Source of the DNA: Saprospiraceae bacterium
Lineage (GTDB): Bacteria; Bacteroidota; Bacteroidia; Chitinophagales; Saprospiraceae
DNA: 37,970 nt
Direction of reading: 5' to 3'
Assembly: GCA_026996805.1 (NCBI GenBank)
Contig: JALWKB010000195.1
Span: 1 to 37,970, forward strand
A model generated the notes under the pieces. The model was not told where the DNA came from. It did no database searches and saw only the letters and a program-made list of their open reading frames with translations. A program made the position numbers and the translations under genes. Below, piece by piece: positions 25,105 through 31,120 of the stretch (positions within the stretch are counted from its first letter, which is position 1; each line of letters begins with the position of its first letter).

Positions 25105-26283
25105 ATGAAAGACAAGCACTCCCTACACTTTGAAAGTGCACAGGTACATAGCGGACAAAGGCGCGATGCTACTGGAAGTGTCGTAACGCCCATCTATCAG
25201 ACCTCGACATTTGCTTTCGAAAGAGCGGAAGACAGCGGTGATTGTTTTGCAGGCAAGGGCTATGTCTACACGCGATTGAGCAACCCGACGATAGAGGATC
25301 TGGAAGAGGCGATGGCCACTCTTGAACAGGGCACACATGCCTTGGCCACTTCTACGGGGATGAGCGCTTTAAATACGCTCTTTTTTACACTGTTAAAAAA
25401 AGGCGATCACGTCATCGTACAAAGAGGCATGTATGCACCCACGCTCCATTTGTTAGAGCGGTATCGCTCTCAATGGGGGCTTGTGATCGATTTGGTCGAT
25501 ATGTGCGACATCGAGGAGGTGAAGGCGCACCTGCGTTCCAACACGCGCTTGGTCGTGGTCGAAACCCCCTCCAATCCCATGTTGCAGCTCGTCGATTTGG
25601 AGGCAGTATGTGCAGTATGCCGTATGCACGGGGCGTATGTGGCGGTCGACAACACCTTTTGTAGCCCTTATTTACAACAGCCCATTCGATGGGGAGTCGA
25701 CTTTGTCGTACATTCGATGACTAAGTTTATCAATGGCCATTCCGATGTGGTGGCGGGGGTAGTCGTGTTGCGAGAGGATCGCTGGTATGAGGAGATGAAG
25801 AAGTCGCGCTCACTTTTGGGGAACAGTATGGATCCACATCAGGCTTTTTTGGTGCGACGCGGGCTGCGCACCCTCTCGCTGCGCGTCGAGCGGGCGCAGG
25901 AAAACGCCATGACTATAGCACGGTATCTCGACCAACATCCCAAAGTAGCACGTGTATGGTATCCGGGATTGCCGAGCCATCCGCAATACGCCCTTGCCAA
26001 AAAGCAAATGAAGGGTCCAGGAGCTATGGTGACGTTTGAGCTTAAAGGGGGCTACGACGCTGCCATACGCCTGTTGAACACGGTCAAGCTGGCCAGTCTG
26101 GCCGTCTCACTCGGAGGTGTCGAGACGCTGATCGAGCACCCATGGTCGATGACCCATCGCTTTATGTCGGAGGAAGAAAAGAAGTCGATGGGCCTGACTC
26201 CGGGCGTTATTCGCTATGCTGCGGGCATCGAACACGCGGAAGACTTGCAAGCAGATTTAGAGCAGGCGTTGGAAGGCCTATAA
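25105..26283 (+). CDS. Second Cys/Met-metabolism PLP enzyme (methionine gamma-lyase/acylhomoserine sulfhydrylase-like)
   Basis: A PLP fold-type I enzyme of 392 aa from the ATG at 25105. The PLP lysine is in VHSMTKFINGHSDV. Family marks include TPIYQTSTFAF, YVYTRLSNPTIEDLE, STGMSALNTLF, VETPSNPML, DNTFCSPYLQ and SLGGVETLIEHPWSMTH. Its C-terminal SLGGVETLIEHP wording is closer to methionine gamma-lyases and O-acylhomoserine sulfhydrylases than the neighbour's ESLISIP. However, the methionine gamma-lyase cysteine expected after YG (LYGCT in Pseudomonas) is absent: the segment reads RGMYAPTLH. The reaction therefore stays open: C-S lyase, sulfhydrylase or cystathionine enzyme. It ends in a strong hairpin shared with the opposing KCG-repeat gene. 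Confidence 0.88.
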   Translation: MKDKHSLHFESAQVHSGQRRDATGSVVTPIYQTSTFAFERAEDSGDCFAGKGYVYTRLSNPTIEDLEEAMATLEQGTHALATSTGMSALNTLFFTLLKKGDHVIVQRGMYAPTLHLLERYRSQWGLVIDLVDMCDIEEVKAHLRSNTRLVVVETPSNPMLQLVDLEAVCAVCRMHGAYVAVDNTFCSPYLQQPIRWGVDFVVHSMTKFINGHSDVVAGVVVLREDRWYEEMKKSRSLLGNSMDPHQAFLVRRGLRTLSLRVERAQENAMTIARYLDQHPKVARVWYPGLPSHPQYALAKKQMKGPGAMVTFELKGGYDAAIRLLNTVKLASLAVSLGGVETLIEHPWSMTHRFMSEEEKKSMGLTPGVIRYAAGIEHAEDLQADLEQALEGL

Positions 26284-26287
26284 AAAA

Positions 26288-26317
26288 GAAACCCCTCTTC
26301 GAGCGAAGAGGGGTTTT
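26288..26317. terminator. Strong bidirectional intrinsic terminator
   Basis: AACCCCTCTTCG at 26290-26301 pairs with CGAAGAGGGGTT at 26304-26315; one further A-T and one G-U pair extend the stem. TTTT follows on the plus strand and a run of six A (26282-26287) supplies TTTTTT on the minus strand. It therefore fits as a terminator for both the PLP enzyme and the KCG-repeat gene. Confidence 0.85.
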
Positions 26318-26361
26318 GGGAGGGGAGGTATTAAATGAAGTTTATGGCTTAATGTAGGCAG

Positions 26362-26862
26362 TTACTTTCCGCACTTACCGCCACCGCATTTACCGCCGCC
26401 ACATTTGCCACCACCACATTTACCGCCGCCGCACTTGTGCTTTTTGGCATCGTCTTTTGCCTTTTTGGCATCTTTTTTAGCGTCTTTGGCGGCTTTGTCT
26501 ACGGCTTTTTTGGTGGTGTCTTGCACGGCTTTTTTGGCATCCTTGGCCTCTTTTTTGGCCTTATCGGCGCCACATTTGCCGCCGCCGCATTTGCCGCCGC
26601 CGCATTTACCTTGACCGCACTTGCCTTTACCGCACTTTCCGTTGCCGCATTTTTTGGCCTTTTGGGCATTTTTGCCGTCGCCACACTTGGCGAAGTGTTG
26701 GATATCCGACTTGTTGAAATCCACTTTAGCGGTGGCTACGGTCAGGTCGCCGGTAGCTTTGCAAGTGGATGGGCACAGTCCTTTTATGCCCATTCCGATA
26801 CCGAAGAGGAGGACGAGTGCTGCTACCAATCCGAGATTCCAAAAGTTGTTCTTCTTTTCCAT
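26362..26862 (-). CDS. KCG-repeat, membrane-anchored Cys-rich protein (HvfA/bufferin-like)
   Basis: 166 aa from the ATG at 26862 (the track's GTG at 26868 adds two residues). A single hydrophobic helix (about 7-28) forms a signal peptide or anchor and is followed by C30-x3-C34. A short linker leads to seven KCG motifs (Cys 60, 72, 77, 82, 87, 92, 97), mostly spaced five residues apart as KCGxG. A Lys/Ala/Asp helix without cysteine spans about 99-143. Five more KCG motifs follow (144, 149, 154, 159, 164), the protein ending KCGK. In all there are 14 cysteines, 12 of them in KCG. HvfA-type and bufferin precursors carry repeated EGKCG motifs that MNIO (DUF692) enzymes convert to copper-binding groups, and this protein resembles them with G/N/K/Q in place of E. 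No such enzyme is in the window. A plain metallothionein-like or structural role is the alternative. Confidence 0.85.
   Translation of the reverse strand: MEKKNNFWNLGLVAALVLLFGIGMGIKGLCPSTCKATGDLTVATAKVDFNKSDIQHFAKCGDGKNAQKAKKCGNGKCGKGKCGQGKCGGGKCGGGKCGADKAKKEAKDAKKAVQDTTKKAVDKAAKDAKKDAKKAKDDAKKHKCGGGKCGGGKCGGGKCGGGKCGK
26365..26436 (-). repeat. 15-nt coding repeat array encoding the C-terminal KCGGG block
   Basis: About five 15-nt units (minus-strand sense, unit like AAATGCGGTGGCGGT) encode KCGGG. Units differ at third codon positions (GCG/GCC/ACC in plus-strand glycine codons, ACA/GCA in Cys codons). The protein repeat is therefore more exact than the DNA repeat. Confidence 0.85.
26569..26652 (-). 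repeat. 15-nt coding repeat array encoding the first KCGxG block
   Basis: Five to six units of 15 nt encode KCGNG, KCGKG, KCGQG, KCGGG, KCGGG and KCG. The variable fourth residue changes from N to K to Q to G along the block, while Lys, Cys and Gly stay fixed. The Cys-free helical segment separates it from the second array. Confidence 0.85.
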
Positions 26863-26944
26863 ATGCACAAATTTTGAGATGAAGAGATTACTTGTAAATA
26901 GCCAACGTTGCTGCGATGGGTTGTATTGTAGATATGGTTAAACT

Positions 26945-27754
26945 TTATTTGTCTTCACGGCAGGTGGGGGCGATACCGAGTACGTACTGTCGAATGATCT
27001 GAAGGGTATCTACCACATTGTCGCCTACAAAGCCGCGAATATCTCTTTCAGATACACTATCGACATACCATTGGGTGCACCGTTGCGATAGGGGCATATA
27101 CGACCAGTGCCAACGCTCCTCTTCATAGCCGTAGGGTCGGGTGCTGTCCTTGGCAGTGTAGGGCTGGCAAAATCCGTAAGCGGCCGCGTGTGTGCGCAGC
27201 CAATGGTAGAGACGCTGCCCTTCACCACTTTCGAAATAGGCGTTGTCGAAGCTGTTGATATCGATTTCGGTGCCCCAATGGTGCCGTGAAGTGCCGGGCA
27301 TAGAGCTCCATCGCAGTATGGTACGAGCAATGGTCATGCTGTCTTCAAAGCTCAGGGAGTCTTTGGCGGGAAAGCGCTCTCGAACGAGCTCATACCATTT
27401 GCGCTCCCAGATGCGTCGCTGATAGTCGAAGTTGCGCGTAGCGGAGTGTACAGTAATCGTCAGCCCCTCTTCTTGGAGGTCTTTGACCATTTTGAGCAGG
27501 GCCTCGAGAGCTTCCCGACGCAACACGAGGTGTTCCTTGCTGCTCAGCCAGCTCGGCAAAGTGTCAAAGAGGGGGTGTGCATGGGGGTCAAACCTTCCCA
27601 TCAGATAGGATTTGCTGAGCCAGCTGGGTGGAGTCTCATGCTCTCGTGTGGAGACGTCTTGTGTCTCTCTACTCTCTTTACAACTGGAGATCCACGCGAG
27701 CGTCGACAAGCTGAGGATTGTAAAGAGGCCCCTTCGATGTCGAAACCATTTCAT
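26945..27754 (-). CDS. M15-family (VanY-like) D-Ala-D-Ala carboxypeptidase lipoprotein
   Basis: A 269-aa predicted lipoprotein: basic start, hydrophobic stretch and lipobox-like ISSC with C25. The M15 domain (about 85-230) shows the zinc motif SRHHWGTEIDI (SxHxxGxAxD type) and the catalytic/ligand segment EERWHWSYM. It trims the terminal D-Ala from peptidoglycan stems or acts as an LD-type endopeptidase in the periplasm. Its start codon overlaps the moeA stop by 4 nt, so it appears translationally coupled to a molybdenum-cofactor gene with no clear functional link. No antibiotic-resistance regulators (VanRS) are nearby, so I see no reason to call it a resistance gene. Confidence 0.92.
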   Translation of the reverse strand: MKWFRHRRGLFTILSLSTLAWISSCKESRETQDVSTREHETPPSWLSKSYLMGRFDPHAHPLFDTLPSWLSSKEHLVLRREALEALLKMVKDLQEEGLTITVHSATRNFDYQRRIWERKWYELVRERFPAKDSLSFEDSMTIARTILRWSSMPGTSRHHWGTEIDINSFDNAYFESGEGQRLYHWLRTHAAAYGFCQPYTAKDSTRPYGYEEERWHWSYMPLSQRCTQWYVDSVSERDIRGFVGDNVVDTLQIIRQYVLGIAPTCREDK

Positions 27755-28956
27755 GCGACAAAGGTATGAAATGGCCAGAAAGGATAGACTTCTCCAGGCT
27801 GGAAGTGGGTCCTATCAGCTGGTAGCTCGACAAAACCTTTTGTGTATGCAAGGCGCGTGAAGTCGCCTGAGCCATGACCGGGACGCGGAGCAGCGCGGCA
27901 GACACCACTGCTGTCGTGGTACAGCTCAGACTCGACAAAGCGCACCAGCGGAGGGTCAAAGCGAAAGGGTTCGGCCAGCTGTACGGATATCGAGTAATCC
28001 CATGGAAGTCCAAGACAGCTCCGCACCCAAGGCAATACGTAGCGCACCGTTCCGACAATGGAGGAGACGGGATTGCCGGGCAGGGCGAAGACTACGATTT
28101 CATCAGTGGCACCAAACCAAAAAGGCTTGCCGGGGCGCTGAGCTACGCGATGAAAGAGCTTACGCACTCCCAGTGCTTCCAACACCTGTGGCAAAAAGTC
28201 CTTCTTTCCCTTGGAGACCCCTCCGATGCATATCCACGCATCGACTTTTCCCATCAGGGCGCGTAATTGGTCATGCATGGCCTCGGGGTCGTCGGCGAGA
28301 TGGAGCATGATGCTCTGGACATGATACTGCCGCAAGAGGGCCTGGACGGCATAGACATTGGATCGGCGTATTTGATGGGGGAGGGGCTCCTGGTCGATGG
28401 GAACGAGCTCATCGCCGGTGGAAAGGATTGCAAAGCTGGGAGCTCTGCGCACGCGCACCTTCGCCTTTCCTTCAGTGGCCAGGAGCGCCAAGTCGGCTGG
28501 TTGGATCCAGTGGCCGGGGGCAAGCAGGGTAGCTCCCTTCTGTAAATCTACCCCCTGTGCATGGACATTTTGCCCTTGCACGACGCGATCGCTAACGATG
28601 TGGGCGACATTGTCCTCGATCGTTAGTGCTTCGTAGGGGATGACCGTATCCGCTCCCTTGGGTAAGGCGGCGCCGGTCATGATCTCCACGGCTTTGTGTG
28701 TGTCCGACAGTGTGCCGATGGGATCACCAGCAGCGATGCGCTTTTCAATCTCGAACTGGCGCTGCCCTGCAGCATAGGCCGCGTAGTCGATGGCAATGCC
28801 GTCCATGGCTACGCGGTCAAACGGCGGCATGTCGCGCGTGGCAACAATCGCCTCAGCAAGTACTCGGCCGACAGCATCTTCTATGGCGACGTATTCCTCT
28901 CCATACGGCCGGACGCTACCCAATACGAGCTCTGTAGCCTCAAAAACGGATATCAT
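27751..28956 (-). CDS. moeA: Molybdopterin molybdenumtransferase MoeA
   Basis: Cytoplasmic, 401 aa, close to E. coli MoeA. It inserts molybdate into adenylylated molybdopterin as the last step of basic Moco synthesis. Visible marks are MPPFDRVAMDGIAID near the N-terminus, TGAALPKGADTVIPYE, STGDELVP and the MogA/MoaB-like domain with GGVSKGKKDFLP and ALPGNPVSS. It is divergent from the modE-like operon with 53 bp between. An exact -7 box (TAAATTTG) lies 17 nt before its start. The M15 peptidase gene overlaps its end. It works with the MoaB-type domain of MoaCB, which adenylylates molybdopterin. Confidence 0.96.
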   Translation of the reverse strand: MISVFEATELVLGSVRPYGEEYVAIEDAVGRVLAEAIVATRDMPPFDRVAMDGIAIDYAAYAAGQRQFEIEKRIAAGDPIGTLSDTHKAVEIMTGAALPKGADTVIPYEALTIEDNVAHIVSDRVVQGQNVHAQGVDLQKGATLLAPGHWIQPADLALLATEGKAKVRVRRAPSFAILSTGDELVPIDQEPLPHQIRRSNVYAVQALLRQYHVQSIMLHLADDPEAMHDQLRALMGKVDAWICIGGVSKGKKDFLPQVLEALGVRKLFHRVAQRPGKPFWFGATDEIVVFALPGNPVSSIVGTVRYVLPWVRSCLGLPWDYSISVQLAEPFRFDPPLVRFVESELYHDSSGVCRAAPRPGHGSGDFTRLAYTKGFVELPADRTHFQPGEVYPFWPFHTFVA

Positions 28957-28969
28957 CGAGCGACAATTT

Positions 28970-29001
28970 TTGCAAATTTAACCCATATCGTTATATCTTT
29001 G
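28970..29001 (+). promoter_or_regulatory. Promoter of the modE-like/moa operon
   Basis: TTG at 28970-28972 (within TTTTTG), a 21-nt spacer, then TATCTTTG at 28994-29001, an exact TAnnTTTG box. This is the best Bacteroidota-type promoter in the window. Transcription should start about 29005-29008, within a few nt of the ATG at 29010, giving a nearly leaderless mRNA unless the ATG at 29022 is used. Confidence 0.65.
28973..28980 (-). promoter_or_regulatory. -7 promoter box of moeA
   Basis: Minus-strand TAAATTTG, an exact TAnnTTTG match, 17 nt before the moeA ATG. The nearest TTG upstream is 27 nt away, beyond the usual spacing, so the promoter may be weak or activator-dependent. Confidence 0.45.
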
Positions 29002-29012
29002 CGTATACAATG
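28989..29012. promoter_or_regulatory. ModE-box-like operator between moeA and the modE-like gene
   Basis: CGTTATAT, 8 nt, ATACAATG. The left arm equals the left arm of the E. coli modA operator as I recall it (CGTTATAT-N8-ACATAACG); the right arm matches 5 of 8 positions. The site covers the operon's -7 box and start codon, so a bound ModE-like protein would block transcription. Confidence 0.4.
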
Positions 29013-29360
29013 GATGCAGACATGCGCGTGGGCATAAAATTGTGGATCGAGGCGGAGGATGGTCTATTACTCGGCAAGGGGCGCGTGCGACTGCTCAAGG
29101 CCATCGATCGCTTTGGCTCCATCCATCGGGCCTCGAAAGAGCTCGGCATTTCATACAAAAAAGCATGGCACCAAATAGAGGATCTCAATCGCCATGCGCC
29201 GAAGCCTGTCGTCGAGCGTAAGACAGGAGGCAAAAACGGAGGGGGTACGCGACTTACCCCTTACGGCAGAGCGGTCATTCGGTGGTACGAGCAGCTCGAA
29301 GGTGCTTGCCGACACTTTGCACAGCAAAAATGGGATGCCTATGTCGGAGAGGAGAGTTGA
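29010..29360 (+). CDS. ModE-like winged-helix regulator (N-terminal domain only)
   Basis: A DNA-binding protein of 116 aa; a second in-frame ATG at 29022 gives 112 aa (MRVGIKLWIEAE), a normal ModE_N start. The winged helix-turn-helix is clear: LLLGKGRVRLLKAIDRFGSI, then ASKELGISYKKAWHQIEDLN, then a wing ending in GGGTRLTPYGRAVI. The pair of C-terminal Mop/TOBE molybdate-binding domains of E. coli ModE (262 aa) is absent, so any response to molybdate would need another partner or ligand. It opens the moa operon and overlaps moaD by 26 nt. It probably controls both the operon and moeA through the ModE-like box upstream. Confidence 0.88.
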   Translation: MDADMRVGIKLWIEAEDGLLLGKGRVRLLKAIDRFGSIHRASKELGISYKKAWHQIEDLNRHAPKPVVERKTGGKNGGGTRLTPYGRAVIRWYEQLEGACRHFAQQKWDAYVGEES

Positions 29361-29601
29361 TCGTGAGTTGGTCATTCGATATTGGGGTATGCTCGAAGAT
29401 ATTGCGGGCAAGGATGCAGAGGCAGTGACGGTGCCTGCCCAGTGGAAAGTGCGGGATTTGCTCGATTGGGTGGGCAGTCGGTACCCAGCGATATCGGATG
29501 CGCTTTATCGCGTGGCGATAGATGGAGATATTGCTTCGGAAGACGATGTGCTCGACGGGGTGCGTGAGGTAGCGCTCATGCCTCCATTTTCTGGTGGATA
29601 G
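29335..29601 (+). CDS. moaD: Molybdopterin synthase sulfur-carrier subunit MoaD
   Basis: A small ubiquitin-like protein of 88 aa from the ATG at 29335, or 86 aa from 29341. The track's start at 29194 would run through the modE-like gene in another frame and is rejected. The ThiS/MoaD fold is suggested by VIRYWGMLEDIAGKDAE at the start, VRDLLDWV in the middle and VALMPPFSGG at the end. The C-terminal Gly-Gly becomes the thiocarboxylate that MoaE uses to sulfurate precursor Z. MoeB, encoded 18 nt downstream, adenylylates it. Its start lies inside the modE-like coding region (26-nt overlap), implying coupled translation. Confidence 0.92.
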   Translation: MPMSERRVDRELVIRYWGMLEDIAGKDAEAVTVPAQWKVRDLLDWVGSRYPAISDALYRVAIDGDIASEDDVLDGVREVALMPPFSGG

Positions 29602-29619
29602 CAGTGATTGGCTCAGTAG

Positions 29620-30696
29620 ATGATGAACGATTTCATGCGATATCGCCGACAGATGTTGTTGCCCGAAATCGGGTGGGAAGGGCAGGAGCGGCTCGCACGG
29701 GGGCGCGTGCTGGTTGTGGGCTTAGGAGGTCTGGGTTGTCCCGTGGCGCAGTACTTGGTTGCTGCGGGTGTGGGAATGCTGCGCCTGGTCGACGGCGATG
29801 TGGTGCAAGAGGAAAATTTGCATCGCCAGATCTTGTTTGGAGCGGGCGATATCGGAAAGTCGAAGGCTGCCGTGGCATGTACACGCCTTCGCTGGCTCAA
29901 TCCGAAGGTCGTCATTGAGGAAGTCGATGCCTACTTTGACGAGGCCAATTTTGAAGCGCTCGCGCGAGATGTCGATGTCATTGTCGATTGTACGGATCGG
30001 TTTGACGCGCGCGTGCTCATTGATCATGCATGTCGCCTGTATGATCTGCCGCATGTGTATGGCGCTCTATATCGGTGGCAGGGGCAATGCAGTGTGTTTG
30101 GGTTGCGGGGTGGAGCGCGGTATGTCGATGTGTTTGGCCCACAGGTCTGTTCGGCGGAGGTGCCCACTTGTGCGGAGACGGGCATTATTGGTCCTCTGGC
30201 GGGTCTGGTGGCTGCGGTGCAGGCGGGAGAGGTGCTGCGACTGCTTGCCACGGGTAATAGTCCCTTAGCGGGGGTGTTGTGGATTTATGATCTGTGGAGG
30301 CATCGCACTTCTCAGATACGCTATGACAAGGGGCCGACTGATGACAATATTTCCCAAGTGGCAAAATCTATTCAAACAGATGGGGAGGGCGTGAGGCAGC
30401 TCACGGGTCATAGGCTTAAAGAGCTCCTGAGGGATGAGGGTGTGCTCTTATTGGATGTGCGTCGAGCCGACGAGGTGCCACGAATCGAGGGAAGCGGGGT
30501 ATTGACTATTCCGTTGGGCGAGCTTCCACACAAGCACCGTTTCATACCGAAGGATAAAAAAATCGTACCCGTTTGCCGGAAGGGGATTCGCGCAGTGTGG
30601 GCTGCGCGATGGCTGGCGGAGGCGGGATATGAGGTATTGGGGTATTATGCATTGGAAAGTGAAAATGTTTGGTCGGATGAGGCATCGATGGATTGA
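29620..30696 (+). CDS. moeB: MoeB/ThiF-type adenylyltransferase with C-terminal rhodanese domain
   Basis: A 358-aa cytoplasmic enzyme that activates the MoaD C-terminus with ATP; the attached rhodanese can deliver sulfur. The E1-like domain (about 1-245) has the nucleotide loop GLGGLGCPVAQ, DGDVVQEENLHRQ, DCTDRFDARVLID and the catalytic-type cysteine C184 in PTCAETGIIGP. The rhodanese domain (about 260-355) has its active cysteine C319 in CRKGIR. The zinc tetracysteine site of E. coli MoeB seems missing: the first CxxC region reads GARYVDVF and no CxxC follows near the end of the E1 domain. MoeZ/MOCS3-like fusions combine the same domains. It may also charge a ThiS-type carrier elsewhere. It overlaps moaE by 20 nt. 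Confidence 0.92.
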   Translation: MMNDFMRYRRQMLLPEIGWEGQERLARGRVLVVGLGGLGCPVAQYLVAAGVGMLRLVDGDVVQEENLHRQILFGAGDIGKSKAAVACTRLRWLNPKVVIEEVDAYFDEANFEALARDVDVIVDCTDRFDARVLIDHACRLYDLPHVYGALYRWQGQCSVFGLRGGARYVDVFGPQVCSAEVPTCAETGIIGPLAGLVAAVQAGEVLRLLATGNSPLAGVLWIYDLWRHRTSQIRYDKGPTDDNISQVAKSIQTDGEGVRQLTGHRLKELLRDEGVLLLDVRRADEVPRIEGSGVLTIPLGELPHKHRFIPKDKKIVPVCRKGIRAVWAARWLAEAGYEVLGYYALESENVWSDEASMD

Positions 30697-31117
30697 AGGG
30701 GCAATAGGTTGGTCGGAGGTTCAACGCCTGGTCGACGAGCTATCGGGTGGCGGCACGACCGGCGCTGTACAGCTCTTTGTGGGACAGGTACGCGCCGATG
30801 TGGTAGACGGTAAAGTGGTGCGGAGCATCGTCTACAGTTGTTATCGCGAGCTGGCCGACAGGGTCTTGGATCGCCTTATCGATGAGGCGCGATCGAGGTT
30901 TGGCCTACAGGCAGTGGGTGTGTTGCACAGTGTTGGAGAGGTGGAGGTGGGCCAATGGAGTGTAGCCGTGTGTTGTTGTGCCGCGCATCGAAAGTCGACC
31001 ATGGAAGCTGTACAGTGGATCATGGATAGATTGAAACGAGAAGTGCCCATATTTGGTCGAGAGGTATTTGTCGATGAGGGGTATCGCTGGAAGAAATCCG
31101 AAGTGCATACATCTTGA
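30677..31117 (+). CDS. moaE: Molybdopterin synthase catalytic subunit MoaE
   Basis: 146 aa from the ATG at 30677 (MRHRWIEGAIGW), chosen because it matches the usual family length and N-terminus; the track's 30629 start would overlap moeB further. MoaE with MoaD makes the dithiolene of molybdopterin. Conserved elements are GAVQLFVGQVR (the family has GA...F.G.VR), the HSVGEVEVGQWSVAV strand, AHR and IMDRLKREVPIF with catalytic-type K120. The second lysine, K126 of E. coli (WKRE), is replaced by G127 (FGRE). The start lies in the 3' end of moeB, and moaCB begins 3 nt after its stop. Confidence 0.93.
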   Translation: MRHRWIEGAIGWSEVQRLVDELSGGGTTGAVQLFVGQVRADVVDGKVVRSIVYSCYRELADRVLDRLIDEARSRFGLQAVGVLHSVGEVEVGQWSVAVCCCAAHRKSTMEAVQWIMDRLKREVPIFGREVFVDEGYRWKKSEVHTS

Positions 31118-31120
31118 GCC

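Noticed and set aside
26365-26652. Short regular repeats resembling a CRISPR or satellite array
   Set aside because: The 15-nt period keeps one reading frame and encodes KCGxG; there are no unique spacers and the units vary at third codon positions. It is a coding repeat.
26437-26877. Plus-strand 146-aa ORF opposite the KCG-repeat gene
   Set aside because: Its hydrophobic, Phe/Gly-rich text is the complement of Lys/Ala/Cys/Gly codons; the minus-strand frame has a membrane helix, motif regularity and a terminator.
26945-27754. VanY-type vancomycin resistance gene
   Set aside because: The fold fits M15, but no van regulators or ligases are near; it is more likely a housekeeping peptidoglycan carboxypeptidase.
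29194-29334. N-terminal extension of moaD in the track
   Set aside because: The extra 47 residues run through the modE-like gene in another frame and do not resemble MoaD; the start was moved to 29335.
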